Assembly (NCBI GenBank): GCA_947069175.1
Contig: CAMTDV010000012.1
Coordinates: 39,836,341 to 39,900,340 of the forward strand
Source: Scalesia atractyloides
Lineage: Eukaryota; Streptophyta; Magnoliopsida; Asterales; Asteraceae
Direction: 5' to 3'
Length of the DNA: 64,000 nucleotides
Shown here: piece by piece, positions 34,673 to 48,201 of the stretch
Numbering within the stretch: position 1 is the stretch's first letter
Layout: each line of letters starts with the position of its first letter
The notes under the pieces: model-generated
What the model saw: only the letters and a program-made list of their open reading frames with translations
Told to the model about the DNA's origin: nothing
The model's database searches: none
Made by a program: the position numbers and the translations under genes

Positions 34673-34902
34673 CCGTGGAAATCCAATGGTTTACATGACA
34701 TAAATTCCTCCTCTCAACATTGTGGCCGTGGAGGATTGACATCAGTATGGGGGATATTAGTATTTGTTTGAGTATTATGTATCCCTGCGTTAACACCAAT
34801 GATAAATTAGGTTATAATAGTAGGGATTAGTGCTTGAAGTTGTTGTGCAATCATCTACACGATATTAGTTTCAGGAGTAGTGTTTGCTCTTTTCCGGGCC
34901 AT
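34673..34902 (-). pseudogene. gag start of element I
   Basis: MARKRANTTPETNIV, a stop, then MIAQQLQALIPTIIT. This gypsy gag N-terminus resembles that of C (ALIAQQMAAVIP). It ends in FMSCKPLDFHG at the insertion of C and continues at 25220. A region between FHG and LTWWNT is shorter than usual, so a deletion is likely. Confidence 0.7.
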
Positions 34903-36145
34903 TTCTATAATAACACAAAACGCACATAGATTTGTACTAACATCAAACATTTAAGGAAACATAAAGCAAGAAAGTTAATATCCTATATAAAGGTTGTTAC
35001 ATAGATGTCAACAATGACATGTAGACTTAACCTCACAAAGGTTAGTGCTTGTAGCATGCAAGTAAAATATGGTCACTACTGTGACATATACACATAAGCT
35101 ATTAAGATCCATTACTCGTAATATACTAAGCAAACCATCACCATATGGACATAGATATGAATGTGTACTACTACTATCCATTATCATAGATGTGTATGTG
35201 TACTACTACTATCCACTATCATCCTCCCATGATGATGATATGAGTAAGCCATCGTCTGCCGCAATGCCATCACCACATGCTGAATGCCTATGATGAAGTC
35301 GTAAATATCGCATCGGCGTTGGGCCCCTCTGCTAGGGCGATAGTATGCTCTATCACATGATCAAAGAGGAATACAATCCATCTTGAACCCTACGGTGGGG
35401 ATGACATACAGTGTGGGATAGCTCGCCCACCTAAAAAATGCATCGTCCGGGAGAAAATGTCGGTAAAGGCATAGGTACCCTCACACATGCGGTCTGGTGA
35501 ACTCCTAATGGTAATGATATAGGTGTAACGAGTAAGCCGGGTGAATATAGTGTTGGGTATCACCAAGCTCGAATAGGAGAATGATAACTACTCGTAGCGT
35601 CTTGGTGATTTGGACAAGGGATATCACTATGTTGTGCTACAGACGGATGATAGTGCCGGTGGATATGTAGGAACAATCGGAACCTCCTCAGACTCCAACT
35701 CTGAGTCTGTCTCTAAGTACTCCTCCCGGTCATCTCCCGTATCCAAATTTGGATCACTACCTATGCTTCTACTTCGGTCGCTCGACGTGCTATCTGCGAT
35801 AAGGCAACTCATGACAATAGGTTCCAAGTACTGATTAACACAAGTAGTATACATACACGGATATATACATGTTTGCACAAAGGTTACTTATACACATAGA
35901 CATATATACACATGTTTGTTCAGTAACCTCTCTTAATGACATACTCAGAAATCCCAAGTACAAGCAAGTATGTTATTAGGTTCCAAACCATAATACTTTA
36001 TTTGCCTAACAAGACCATCCTGAGAATTATCACTATGATTTTGTAACTTAGGGTTGTATCCTTTAAATGTTGAGCTTATGGTTATAGTCTAGGCTCTCCG
36101 AGTATAACCTAATTCTTTATAACCAATGGCTCTTGTACCATCTTC
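34903..36145 (-). other. RNA leader of element I with primer site
   Basis: The primer-like site on the minus strand, ATGGTACAAGAGCCAT (36126-36142), is a decayed TGGTATCAGAGCCAT. The rest is non-coding. A direct duplication of GTGTACTACTACTATCCA lies at 35163-35215. Confidence 0.65.
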
Positions 36146-38106
36146 TGTCACTCCCCAATTCACAACGGAAACCAAAAGGGATGCAACAGACACATATGGC
36201 AAAAGCACATTGTTTATAAAGATACTATATTAAACATTAAATATACATCATGTTTGTTTACACACTACGAGTATGTTATAACTTCAAGTTCCTGCTAACA
36301 AATCTTATATCAGATATGCTTCTATGTGTATACTATTTAGTAAGCAAAACTTAAAGAAGCAAATAGAGGAATCACACAAGTTTATGTTTACCTGAAAAAC
36401 ACGTTTAAAAAGGAATGATCAACTACAACTAAGTGGTGAGTTTCACATGTTTTGTTGGTGTCTATTCATAATAAAGTTTTGCACATGTGATGTAATTTTA
36501 TACTAAGTTTAAAAGTGAAGTCTTGACGTGTACCAAATTACCATTGCTAACGCCAAAAATGGATCCGAGAAAACCGAGTTGATTGTAAACCTGATCAGAA
36601 GCTTAATAAATGAAAATGCGAATTTCATATTATCCTTTATTATTTTAAATTTGTCGTGGAATAATTAACATAATAATATTCGAGTTTAAAGATATTAATT
36701 TCATAATTACTGTCGATTAGTTGGTTACTTAATATATAAGGAATATTATAATAAAGTAGGATATAGTGTTAAACGGCATCGAGTCCAAACAACACTCTCA
36801 TTGAAACAATATCAACACCTAAACGACTTCATCACTAAATGATATCATCACCAAGCGACATTCAAACGACGTTACCCACACCCACCAAAATGACATCACC
36901 TAAACCTACCCAAATGATACCCCATCATTCCAAACGACACTACCTTTGTCGTCTTCATCCATCAAGCCAAGACCCGAACCAGATCTTTCTAGCAAATACA
37001 TGATCGTATGCCTTCTCGTTTGACCTAAATCATTTCGGTTTGGTGACAATTAAGTTTCCCATTATTTAATCATCCCATTATGTCCCATAACTCACCCAAT
37101 CAATTCAATTAAAACACATCTGAATGTATCATTAACACATACAAAACTCAATTGGGTTTTTATCAAATTCGTGACCTATAAATTATATTTTCGATACCAT
37201 TGGGTTCATGGAAGCTTTATACAAGCTCCTTAATTCACAACCTTCCCAATTCGTGGATTCAAGTGAAGATCAAATCTAGGGCTCGTAAGTTGTTTCAATG
37301 ATTTCTCCTTCATTTCTCAATGGAATTAGGTATTTCTTAGCCTATTATATTTTATTTTTCATGCTCTGCAAAACTCTCTATCAATTTCTGTGATAGAGGG
37401 TAAACAAATACGAAGTTAGACTATTGTGATTCTAGAGTTCTTGAACACTTCAATTTGAGGCTTTTCAATTTGGAGTTGTGTTTTGATGAAATTGCACGTT
37501 CTAAATTGATCTTGAATATTTTTTATAGATTATCAAAATTTTGAAAATTATTTGACTTCGTTTGGATTTATTTGGGCAATTGAATTTGTTCTATTACTTT
37601 AGTAAATTCATATAAAAAATTAAAGAAAGTCAGAGTATTATATTCCAATCATGTAATCTAATTTTTCTATAGATAATCTGGTTGTGGAATTTTCATAACA
37701 ATCGTCACCTTTAATTTGGTAATTGTTTAAAATATATGGATTAAATAATTTGTGTAGTTATATATTACTTTAATTAAAATGACAATGACAAATTTATTTA
37801 TTTCAAAATAATCACTATGAGTAAAATAATAGTTCCATTTGAGTTATTTTAGTTACCTAGTTGATATATTTGTTGGATTACTTAAGATTGTCTAGAATTA
37901 ATAATCATAAAATATAATAATATGAACTTTTATATATATATATATATATATATTTATGTAATTGTTTTTCAAGAAATTCAAATTCTATCATGAATGAAGA
38001 ACATAATTAATTAGTTATGTATATGTATTTATTTGGTTGTTGGAAAATTTGTATAGGAAATTCAATACTATAATATATAATTAATTTTATGATTAATTAT
38101 CTTGGA

Positions 38107-38149
<43 letters not shown>

Positions 38150-39057
38150 AGTTTGGTTGATAATACCTATATATACATATTTTTTAAAATAATATTTCAT
38201 ACAAAAGTTCAGACCCAAATCATTCGTTCCACTTTATGGTTTTGTTTGTTTAGATATCTATTAATATATTTTTAGAGTGACTTTGTCGTTGGATTTCTTT
38301 TGGATATCCGTTCGTTTTCTTGGATGGTTTTATTTTTGTGGATCATAATTTGCAAACTGTGAGTAGATCTTTATTCCCCTTTTTACAACTAAAATTTTTG
38401 TGGTGTATCACGTGTCACAAATTGCAATGGTTTATTCAAGTTGTAAGTGCCTCACATACTCATAAGCTCACTTACAATCGACTGATCTTTTCTCATAATT
38501 CATGGGGTGGGTATCACCTCACTTATTCCTAGGCTAACCCTTTCCTCATGTCATGGGATGTGGGTATCATCTCACTTATTTATAGAATAACCATTTCCTC
38601 GTGACTATGGGATGTCGGTTGAGACTCTAGTTTGGTTATTTTATGTATTGCTGTGGTATTTGTTGTGATTGTGTATTTTTCGTGGTTTTGCCCTTGATAG
38701 TGTCTCATTAACAAATTATTTGTGTGTTAATCTTTTAAAATAATGAAATAAATTATTTTATTTACATATAGATTTACTTACCAACTTTTTTGTTGACCAA
38801 AACTATTTTACGCATGATATGGGAAATCAGGTTTGATGAGGCGAAAATGAAGAGACGTAGGATTTGCCTTAGGCATGTAAACAGGATTATATTCTATGTT
38901 CTGTGTCTTTGAGTTATATATGAATTATTTGAAAGTTATATGTTGATGTGACATTGTTAATTATGACATTAACAAATATTTAAACTTTTAATAAGATCAT
39001 ATGCTTTGGACAATCATCTCACTTTGACCGATAATCTGCCACGGTTAGGGTATGACA
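36146..39057 (-). repeat. 5' LTR of element I, about 2.9 kb
   Basis: Edges TGTCACTCCCC and GGTATGACA (LTR start TGTCATACC on the minus strand). It is long and AT-rich with TA runs near 37932 and 38110. A related, more decayed copy is 6391-8085. The 3' LTR is not in the window. A CAG-GTAAAC motif after a T-rich run is on the minus strand near 36391-36417. Confidence 0.7.
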
Positions 39058-39793
39058 CACACAATAACAGTACCACATGTACCTATGCCTAACATAACAT
39101 TGCCTTTACAGTGAATATGTGCAACCGCGAATTCTCGAGTAGCACAAAGTCATGGTGAATAGCCGTGTGGTTTAGGCTCTTTGGGCCAAATAGTACTATC
39201 CACAATATTCACTGGCCAAATAGTTAATCACTTGTGTACATGGGTATTTTCTGTGTGTTAGATATATAACTCAAATAATTACATCAAGTAAGGTTTGTGT
39301 GCGTATATGTTCAAAACATGCGTTTCCTCTAAAAGGATTGATAAAACATGTATAAAAGAGGGTGGATGAAACTCACCTGATAAAGTACGATCGTAGTATG
39401 CAATAACAGTATAGTAGTACAGTCATGCTGATAATCCAGTCCTACTATCAGTATTATATGATTAATTACCAAAAACAGCTTTCAGATCGGTAATTGTTAT
39501 ATACTAAGCTCAGATGTGATCACTTGTGAGATGTGAAAATTTGTATATAGCTTATTGAAATTTAAAGGGCATGTCATGCCTAAAATATATTATTTTTCTT
39601 ACAAAGAGTTCTAAATAAATCATGTCGAATAAGATTGTAAAATAAAATAAAAACAAGAATAAAAAGAACATAGATTCCCAACACTCTAAAAACAAGACCT
39701 AAAAAACTTCTTCTCTACGTATTCTAATTGGGTGTGAAAGCAATATCAGAAAGTTTTGCTTGAGAACAAGCAAAGATTCAAGTGTGGGGTATT
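39058..39793 (+). mobile_element. Internal 3' end of an Athila/Tat-type element (K), plus unassigned flank
   Basis: The last part has TTTTGCTTGAGAACAAGCAA followed by GATTCAAGTGTGGGG (39755-39789), the typical purine-tract region of Athila/Tat gypsy elements. The part before about 39640 is non-coding and not assigned. It has a donor-like CAGGTGAGTTTC on the minus strand near 39372. Confidence 0.6.
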
Positions 39794-40003
39794 TGATATG
39801 CATCAAATGCGACATATAAATTATATCAAATAAGGTATAAAATCAACCATTTTATATACAAATGTTGGAAAAAGTGCATTTCTTTTTATACTTTTGATTT
39901 TCAGGATTAAAAGAGCTTAAACGTACAAAAGGAACAAATTAACGACAAAAACCAACATAAATACAAAAGAAGAGAAGCTGATACATAATACCGACCCTCC
40001 GAG
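39794..40003 (+). repeat. 3' LTR of K, first part
   Basis: Starts TGATATGCATCAAATG right after the purine tract, as Athila/Tat LTRs do. Interrupted by D at CCGAG, resumed at 48692. Confidence 0.65.
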
Positions 40004-41580
40004 TGTCACACCCCAACCGATGACGGAAACATCAGAGTGAGACAAAATAGATTGCTCAAGGCATCATAACACTAACTGCGACAATATTTAAATCAAACCA
40101 TTTTCATTTCATAAAAAGATTGTTAATTACAACAAGGAGTCAAATACAATAAGTTCAACAACATAAATCGTAACATTCTAGATGTGTTTCTACATCGTCC
40201 CTACTAAGTTCGTCATTATCAACATCCTTAACCTGCAACATGTTAAAAATATAGGTCTATACAAAAAGTATTGGCGAGTACACAAGTTTGATATAGCATA
40301 ATTATGAAAAAATTTAAACGAATCCACATGTTAAGCTAGCATACTAGATTAATGTTAACATGGCATGCGATCTATAAGGCAACCCTCACGTGTCACCGCA
40401 AAATAGAATAAACTTAACATGACCTCAAGAATACGGGTGGTGCGTTACTCCTATAGCGCTATACATAGGCTATACATGTTAAGGGGAGGCTCGTACGTAG
40501 TTAATGACATATAGCATCACATAAGAATGTTCCAAGTATACAAATTGTGTATCACGTAACTATAGCATGTATGATGGATTGTTTGTGTGATTGCATAAAA
40601 GTATAAGTGTGATTTCGTGTGTTTTGATAGGTTAACATATTGCACCCAAAAGTTTAAAGCATAAAAAGGGTGTTCGAGTGTACTCACGGTTTTTGCAAGC
40701 TTCCACTTGTTACTTCCGTAAAGTGTTGGGGGAGTTTGAAGGTTGGAGCACAGAGTTATCCTACAAGAGGAAAACGTAGGTTGGTAAGTATTCGAACGAT
40801 AATAGAGGATTAGGAATTTAAATACACAAAGTATGTAAACGAGAAAATAATCATCTAGACTTAATACTCTTTGTTGACACTATAATACCCATTCGGGTTG
40901 ATGTGTTTTCATGGGTTAGGATACCCATTAGAATCGTAACGAGAAATTAAGTGTAACCTAGTACCATAACGGATAATCATTTGATTACCATCAAGAGTTC
41001 GGTTAGTGTATATATATATATATTACATAGTATACGTAATCATATTTATCATGGAAGTTCATAGAAGTCATGCATGGAGGTAGAAGGATAAACTTCCTTC
41101 GTCACAAGGACAACAAGGATTGTCATGAATAAGTTAAGCATAAAAGTAAAAGACGAAAAATAATCAAAATCATCAAGTGAGGTGGTGAATTGAAGTTAGG
41201 ATAGCCAAGGCATCCAAGTGATCACACCCTACCAACTCAAGTCTTTCTTCAAGAACAAGCTTGGAAGGATACAACACTTGTGGTTTGAAACCCTATTAAA
41301 ACGAAAAGCTCTTACACTTGAGGCCTCTAATATGGTGATGTTCCAAGCTGTTTTTCCATGGAAAACCTATGGAAACATTCCTAGCGGTGATTCAAGTGTT
41401 AAGGAAAGGGAGGTAAGGGTGAGTTAGAACTCACTTTGAAAGTCTTGAACATTCAGATGGAGAGAGAGCTTTAGAGAGAAAGAGAGAAGTGTTTGAGGTG
41501 TGAAATGAGAGTGGGAGGAGGTGGGTACTTATAGTTGACGTTAGAGGGGTTGTTGGTTGAGTGCATTTAATGCAGAAAAC

Positions 41581-42052
41581 TGTGGGTCCCGTGGGCGGCG
41601 ACGGTTCGAGACGGAAGTCTTGGGGATAGAGCAGATTCGGCAGAACAAATATAGACGTTATGCACAACAGAATCAGCGGAAGCTTTTCATTCATTCATTC
41701 ATACCGAAAGAGCTTACATTTGGTCTGGCTGGTGGAGTTACTGGTGAGAATCCGCCAGCGTTTCCCCTAAGGGAACTTCCAAAACTTACAAACAATGAAC
41801 ACACAACACCTATTTATAGACATGACAGCTCGTGAGAACCAAGCATGTTGTCACTCGTACGAAGGGTCATTCGTACGAGTGAGAGATGTTGTCACTCGTA
41901 CGAAGCACAAAGTCACTCGTACGAGGCACATCACTCGTACGAGCTAGTACTTGTTCGCACTTGGGTCATGTGTTTGTATCTAATCTACACAATATTCAAT
42001 ACACACTCTTTCTACCCTATTCACACAGTGACGACCACAAAGTGCATCAACA
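41581..42052 (-). repeat. L LTR 1
   Basis: TATA on the minus strand at 41811-41818. CGTACGAG cluster at 41855-41945 in U3. Hairpin arms 41729-41736/41751-41758 downstream of TATA, here with one mispair. Confidence 0.9.
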
Positions 42053-43599
42053 ATTTCCCCCTTGGACGTCACTATCGAAGCTTGAACTTGAAATCTTTAG
42101 AGTTGTGTTTGAATATTCTGCAACTTCAATCGGGTATCTGTTGACGTTGTAATTCCACCTTGATTGAAGATCCGGGTTTGCATTATCTACGTTAAAGCAA
42201 CATTCCCCCAAAAATAATTTTCTCTTGAAATTAATCTTCATTGCATGGTTCAGAACCTCCTCTGATTTGCTTGATCTACAAATTTTCTTGAATTATCACC
42301 AACTCGAGATTAAACAATGTAGCTTTCTCCATTTCTATGTTTAAGTATATCCGTGTTCGGTTTAGCGCACTCCCCTGATGCTCGATCCTCCGATCTTTAA
42401 AACTCAACTGGTAATTGAGTGAAACTTTAAAATACCACACGGAAAAACTTCAAACCGATGAATATCCGCAAAACTTATCTCAATCAGCGAATCATCAGAA
42501 ACAAGCTATCTGGTGACACATCGAATCTGAGAAATATTCTTCAGCAATTAGAATCACATTCTTCCTTTTTAGTCATAATAACAGATGTATAGCTATCTCC
42601 GCTGGAATGGAGCACTGAAACTACAAGACATCCCTGTTTCCTGGCGATTACCAACTAAAAAAAGCTCAATTGCAGTGCACATTTAATGATAGGCAGTCGT
42701 ATGTGCTTCCGCTTCCACATCGGGAATCAGGTGGTTAGCCGTTGAGCTTCAATCCGAAAAATGATCTGAAAATTCTAAATATTCTTCAATCACACATTCT
42801 GACATAAACGTTAACTCATCTCAAATGAATCTTTGATCCTCTGTGTTTCCCAGAAAATCTGCGGTCTGAGCCACCCGGATACTGTTGCAGCGTCATGAAT
42901 TTCAAAAATGCCGGAATTTTTACATAAACGTGAAAATTTTTATTCCCCCTCATTTTTGAAAATTCGGACGTCTTGATTTCTTATGGGAATGAGGATTACG
43001 GTGGGACTGCAGCATATGGTTCTTCAAACTTTGTCGAAAGTTCCCAAAATTTGCAATTTTGATCAAATACTGACTAAACGTTAAGGGTCATTAATAGTCA
43101 CTACACCAGATGATCAACGTTTTTCGCTGGTATCAGTGACTACCCAAAATCTTCATCCCATTGTGATCGTATCATCAAATCTATACTTTGAAGCTCTAGA
43201 CGGTGTCCCCGAACAGCCTGAATTTTAAGTTAAAATCTCGAAAAAAATTTTAATCACCAAATTTTTTACACTCGTCCCGTCAATACGATCGAATTTTTTT
43301 TCAGGAATGCCTCACTTTTTACGAGTTGTGCATCGTACAAGTGGTGCTTCGTACGAGTGACAAGGTCTTTTCAATCCAGAATCTTCATTTCTTTGAATTT
43401 TGACATAATTTTTGCACAGATCTGGTCGAAAGTCACTTTCTAACAATCCTATGGTATCAATTTAACATTATATCCGTGGATTGTCTGATTATTTTGATGT
43501 TTTACATCTAAAACCCCTCATACGTCTAATAATTCATGAGCGTAGGTGATTCATCCACTGTTAGGCTGAATGAATTGGTACAGTAGCTCTGATACAAGT
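42053..43599 (-). repeat. L internal region 1
   Basis: About 1547 bp without gene. Purine tract at the left edge (plus-strand ATTTCCCCCTTGG), primer-like site at the right edge. It keeps GTACGAG motifs near 43320-43360 but lacks the extra block CACTTGTACGAGCC found in regions 2 and 3. Confidence 0.88.
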
Positions 43600-44095
43600 T
43601 GTGGGTCCCGTTGGCGGCGATGTTTATAGACGAAAGTCTTGGGGATAGAGCAAATTCGGCAGAACAAATATGGACGTTATGCACAATAGAATCAGTGCAA
43701 GCTTTTCATTCATTCATTCATACCGAAAGAGCTTACATCTGGTCTGGCTGGCGGAGTTCCTGGAGAGAATCCGCCAGCGTTTCCCCTAAGGGAACTTCCA
43801 AAACTTACAAACAATGAACAAACAACACCTATTTATAGACATGATAGCTCGTGCGAACCAAGCATGTTGTCACTCGTATGAAGGGTCATTCGTACGAGTG
43901 AGAGATGTTGTCACTCGTACGTGTAAAATGAGTCACTCGTACGAAGCACAAAGTCACTCGTACGAGGCACATGTCACTCGTACGAGCTAGTACTTGTTCG
44001 CACTTGGGTCATGTGTTCGTATCTAATCTATACAATATTCAATACACACTCTTTCTAGCCTATTCGCACAGTGACGACCACAAAGTGCATCAACA
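43600..44095 (-). repeat. L LTR 2
   Basis: 496 bp, TATA at 43830-43837, hairpin arms CTGGCGGA/TCCGCCAG at 43748-43755/43770-43777. It has one more CGTACG unit (near 43915-43930) than LTR 1. Confidence 0.9.
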
Positions 44096-45672
44096 ATTTC
44101 CCCCTTGGACGTCACTGTCGAAGCTTGAACTTGAAATCTTTGGAGCTGTGTTTGAATATTCTGCAACTTCAATCGGGTATCTGTTCGCGTTGTAATTCCA
44201 CCTTGATTGAAGATCCGGGTTTGCATTATCTACGTTAAAGCAACATTCCCCAAAATAATTTTCTCTTGAAACTAATCTTCATTGCATGGTTTAGAACCTC
44301 CTCTGATTTGCTTGATCTACAAATTTTCTGGAATAATCACCAACTTGAGATTAAACAATGTAGCTTTCTCCATTTCTATGTTTAAGTATATCCGCGTTCG
44401 GTTTAACGCACTCCCCTGATGCTCGATCCTCCGATCTTCAAAACTCAACTGGTAATTGAGTGAAACTTCTAAATACCACACGGAAAAACTTCAAACCGAT
44501 GAATATCCGCAAAACTTATCTCAATCAGCAAATCATCAGAAACAAGCTATCTGGTCACACATCGAATCTGAGAAATATTCTTCGACAATTAGAATCAGAT
44601 TCTTCCTTTTTAGTCATAATAACCGATGTATAGCTACCTCCGCTGGAATGGGGCACTGAAACTACAAGACATCCCTATTTCCTGGCGATTACCAACTAAA
44701 AACAGCTCATTTGCAGTGCACATTTAATGATAGGCAGTCGTATGTGCTTCCGCTTCCACATCGGGAATCAGGTGGTTAGCCGTTGAGCATCAATCCGAAA
44801 CATGATCTGAAAATTCTAAACATTCTTCGATCACACATTCTGACATAAACGTTAACTCATCTCAAATGAATCTTCGATCCTCTGTGTTTCCCAGAATATC
44901 TGCGGTCTGAACCACTCGGATACTGTTGCAGCGTCATGAATTTCAAAAATGCCGGAATTTTTACATAAACGTGAAAATTTGTTTTCCCCCTCATTTTTGA
45001 AAATTCGGACGTCTTGATTTCTTATGGGAATGAGGATTACGGTGGGACTGCAGCATATGGTTCTTCAAATTTTGTCGAAACTTCCCAAAATTTGCAATTT
45101 TGATTAAATACTGACTAAACGTTAAGGTTCATTAATAGTCATACACCAGATGATCAACATTTTTCGCAGGTATCAGTGACTACCCCAAAATCTTCATCCC
45201 ATTGTGATCGTATCATCAAATCTATACTTTGAAGCTCTAGACGGTGTCCCCGAACAGCCTGAATTTGAAGTTAAAATCTCGAAAAAATTTGTAATCACCA
45301 AATTTTTTACACTCGTCTCGTCAATACGATCGAATTTTTTTCAGAAATGCCTCACTTTGTACGAGTTGTGCATCGTACAAGTGGTGCTTCGTACGAGTGA
45401 CAAGGTCACTTGTACGAGCCGTATATCCTTACTTGTACGAACGAGTCTGATAACGTCTTTTCAATCTAGAATCTTTATTTCTTCAAATTTTGACATAATT
45501 TTTGCACAGATCTGGTCGAAAGTCAGTTTCTAACAATCCAATGGTATCAATTTAACATTATGTCCGTGGATGTTTTACGTCTAAAACCCCTCATACGTCC
45601 AATAATTCATAAGCGTAGGTGATTCATCAACTGTTAGGATGAATGAATTGGTACCGTGGCTCTGATACAAGT
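44096..45672 (-). repeat. L internal region 2
   Basis: About 1577 bp, no gene. Very like region 1. It carries an extra GTACGAG block near 45405-45445. Confidence 0.88.
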
Positions 45673-46155
45673 TGTGGGTCCCGTTGGCGGCGATGGTTCT
45701 AGACGGAAGTTTTGGGGATAGAGCAGATTCGGCAGAACAAATATGGACGTTATGCACAACAGAATCAGTGGAAGCTTTTCATTCATTCATTCATACCGAA
45801 AGAGCTTACATCTGGTATGGCTGGTGGAGTTCCTGGAGAGAATCCACCAGCGTTTCCCGTAAGGGAACTTCCAAAACTTACAAACAATGAACAAAACACT
45901 ATTTATAACATGACTGCTCGTGCGAACCAAGCATGTTGTCACTCGATGAAGGGTCATTGGTACGAGTGAGAGATGTTGTCACTCGTACGAGTAATGGTCA
46001 CTCGTACGAAGCACAAAGTCACTCGTACGAGGCACATGTCACTCGTACGACTAGTACTTGTCACATTGGGTCATGTGTTCGTATCTAATCTATACAATAT
46101 CCAATACACACTCTTTCTAGCTATTCGCACAGTGACGACCACAAAGTGCATCACA
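45673..46155 (-). repeat. L LTR 3
   Basis: 483 bp. The right edge is mutated (GCATCACA for GCATCAACA). TATA at 45900-45907. Hairpin arms CTGGTGGA/TCCACCAG at 45821-45828/45843-45850, changed in both arms against LTR 2. It shows more small deletions than the others. Confidence 0.9.
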
Positions 46156-47738
46156 ATTTCCCCTTTGGGACGTCACTGATCGAAGCTTGAACTTAAATCT
46201 TTAGAGTTGTGTTTGTAATATTCTGCAACTTCACCCGGGTATCTGTTCACGTTGTAATTCCACCATGATTGAAGATCCGGGTTTGCATGATCTACGTTAA
46301 GCAACATTCCCCCAAAAATAATTTTCTCTTGAAATTAATCTTCAGGTCCTGCATGGTTCAGAACCTCCTCTGATTTGCTTAATCTACAAATTTTCTTGAA
46401 TAATCACCAACTCAAGATTAAACAATGTAGCTTTCTCCATTTCTATGTTTAAGTATATCCGCGTTCGGTTTAGCGCACTCCCCTAATGCTCGATCCTCCG
46501 ATCTATAAAACTCAACTGGTAATTGAGTGAAACTTCAAAATACCACACGGAAAAACTTCAAACCGATGAATATCCACAAAACTTATCTCAATCAGCGAAT
46601 CGTCAGAATCAAGCTATCTGGTGACACATCGAATCTGAGAAATATTCTTCGGCAATTAGAATCACATTCTTCCTTTTTAGTCATAATAACAGATGTATAG
46701 CTATCTCCGCTGGAATGGGGCACTGAAACTACAAGACATCCCTGTTTCCTGGCGATTACCAACTAAAAAAAGCTCATTTGCAGTGCACATTTAATGATAG
46801 TCAGTCGTATGTGCTTCCGCTTCCACATCGGGAATCAGGTGGTTAGCCGTTGAGCATCAATCCGAAACATGATATGAAAATTCTAAACATTCTTCGATCA
46901 CACATTATTACATAAACGTTAACTCATCTCAAATGAATCTTCGATCCTCTGTGTTTCCCATAAAATCTGCGGTCTGAACCACCCGGATACTGTTGCAGCG
47001 TCATGAATTTCAAAAATGCCGGATTTTTTACATAAACGTGAAAAATTTTATTCCCCCTCATTTTTGAAAATTCGAACGTCTTGATTTCTTATGGGAATGA
47101 GGATTTTGGTGGGACTGCAGCATATGGTTCTTCAAATTTTGTCGAAAAGTTCCCAAAATTTGCAATTTTGATCAAATGCTGACTAAACGTTAAGGGTCAT
47201 TAATAGTCACTACACCAGACGATCAACGTTTTACGCAGGTTTCAGTGACTACCCCAAAATCTTCATCCCATTGTGATCGTATCATCAAATCTATACTTTG
47301 AAGCTCTAGACGGTGTCCCGAACAACCCAATTTGAAGTTAAAATCTCGAAAAAAATTTGTAATCACCAAATTTTTTACACTCGTCTCGTCAATACGATCG
47401 AATTTTTTTCAGAAATGCCTCACTTTGTACGAGTTGTGCATCGTACAAGTGGTGCTTCGTACGAGTGACAAGGTCACTCGTACGAGCCATATATCCTTAC
47501 TTGTACGAACGAGTCTGATAACGTCTTTTCAATCTAGAATCTTTATTTCTTCAATTTTGACATAATTTCTGCACAGATCTGGTCGAAGTCAGTTTCTAAC
47601 AATCCTATGGTATCAATTTAACATTATGTCCGTGGATGTTTTACGTCTAAAACCCCTCATACGTCCAATAATTCATGAGCGTAGGTGATTCATCAACTGT
47701 TAGGCTGAATGAATTGGTACCGTAGCTCTGATACAAGT
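46156..47738 (-). repeat. L internal region 3
   Basis: About 1583 bp, no gene. It shares the extra GTACGAG block with region 2, so 2 and 3 look closer to each other than to 1. Confidence 0.88.
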
Positions 47739-48201
47739 TGTGGGTCCCGTGGGCGGTGATGGTTCTAGACGAAAGTCTTGGGGATCGAGCAGATTCGGCA
47801 GAACAAATTTGGATGTTATGCACAACAGAATCAGCGGAAGCTTTTCATTCATTCATTCATATCGAAAGAGCTTACATCTGGTCTGGCTGGCGGAGTTCCT
47901 GGAGAAAATCCGCCAGCGTTTCCCCTAAGGGAACTTCCAAAACTTACAAACAATGAACACACAACACCTATTTATAGACATGACAGCTCGTGCGAACCAA
48001 GCATGTTCTCACTCGTACGAAGGGTCATTGGTACGAGTGAGAGATGTTGTCACTCGTACGAGTAACATGAGTCACTCGTACGAAGCACAAAGTCACTCGT
48101 ACGAGGCACATGTCACTCGTACGAGCCAGTACTTGTTCGCACTTGGGTCGTACAATATTTCTAGCCTATTCGCATAGTGATGGCCACAAAGTGCATCAAC
48201 A
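47739..48201 (-). repeat. L LTR 4 (outer 5' LTR in element sense)
   Basis: 463 bp, TATA at 47969-47976, hairpin arms 47887-47894/47909-47916. It lacks a stretch near 48150 found in the other three (the segment from the TTGGGTCATG end to the CACTCTTTC block). Confidence 0.9.

Larger units (their letters stand above)
41581..48201 (-). mobile_element. Tandem LTR element array L (LTR-I-LTR-I-LTR-I-LTR)
   Basis: Four LTRs of 463-496 bp (41581-42052, 43600-44095, 45673-46155, 47739-48201) alternate with three internal regions of about 1.55 kb. The period is 2019-2073 bp. The whole array has one target duplication, AAAAC (41576-41580, 48202-48206). Each LTR is followed on the minus strand by a primer-like TTGTATCAGAG and preceded by a purine tract AAGGGGGAAAT. 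No gene is seen. LTR start TGTTGATGCACTTTG and CGTACGAG motifs mark it as Sirevirus-like and non-autonomous. Confidence 0.92.

Noticed and set aside
35069..35293. 74-codon frame rich in Tyr and Ser
   Set aside because: It contains an 18-bp direct repeat and lies in the leader of I on the wrong strand.
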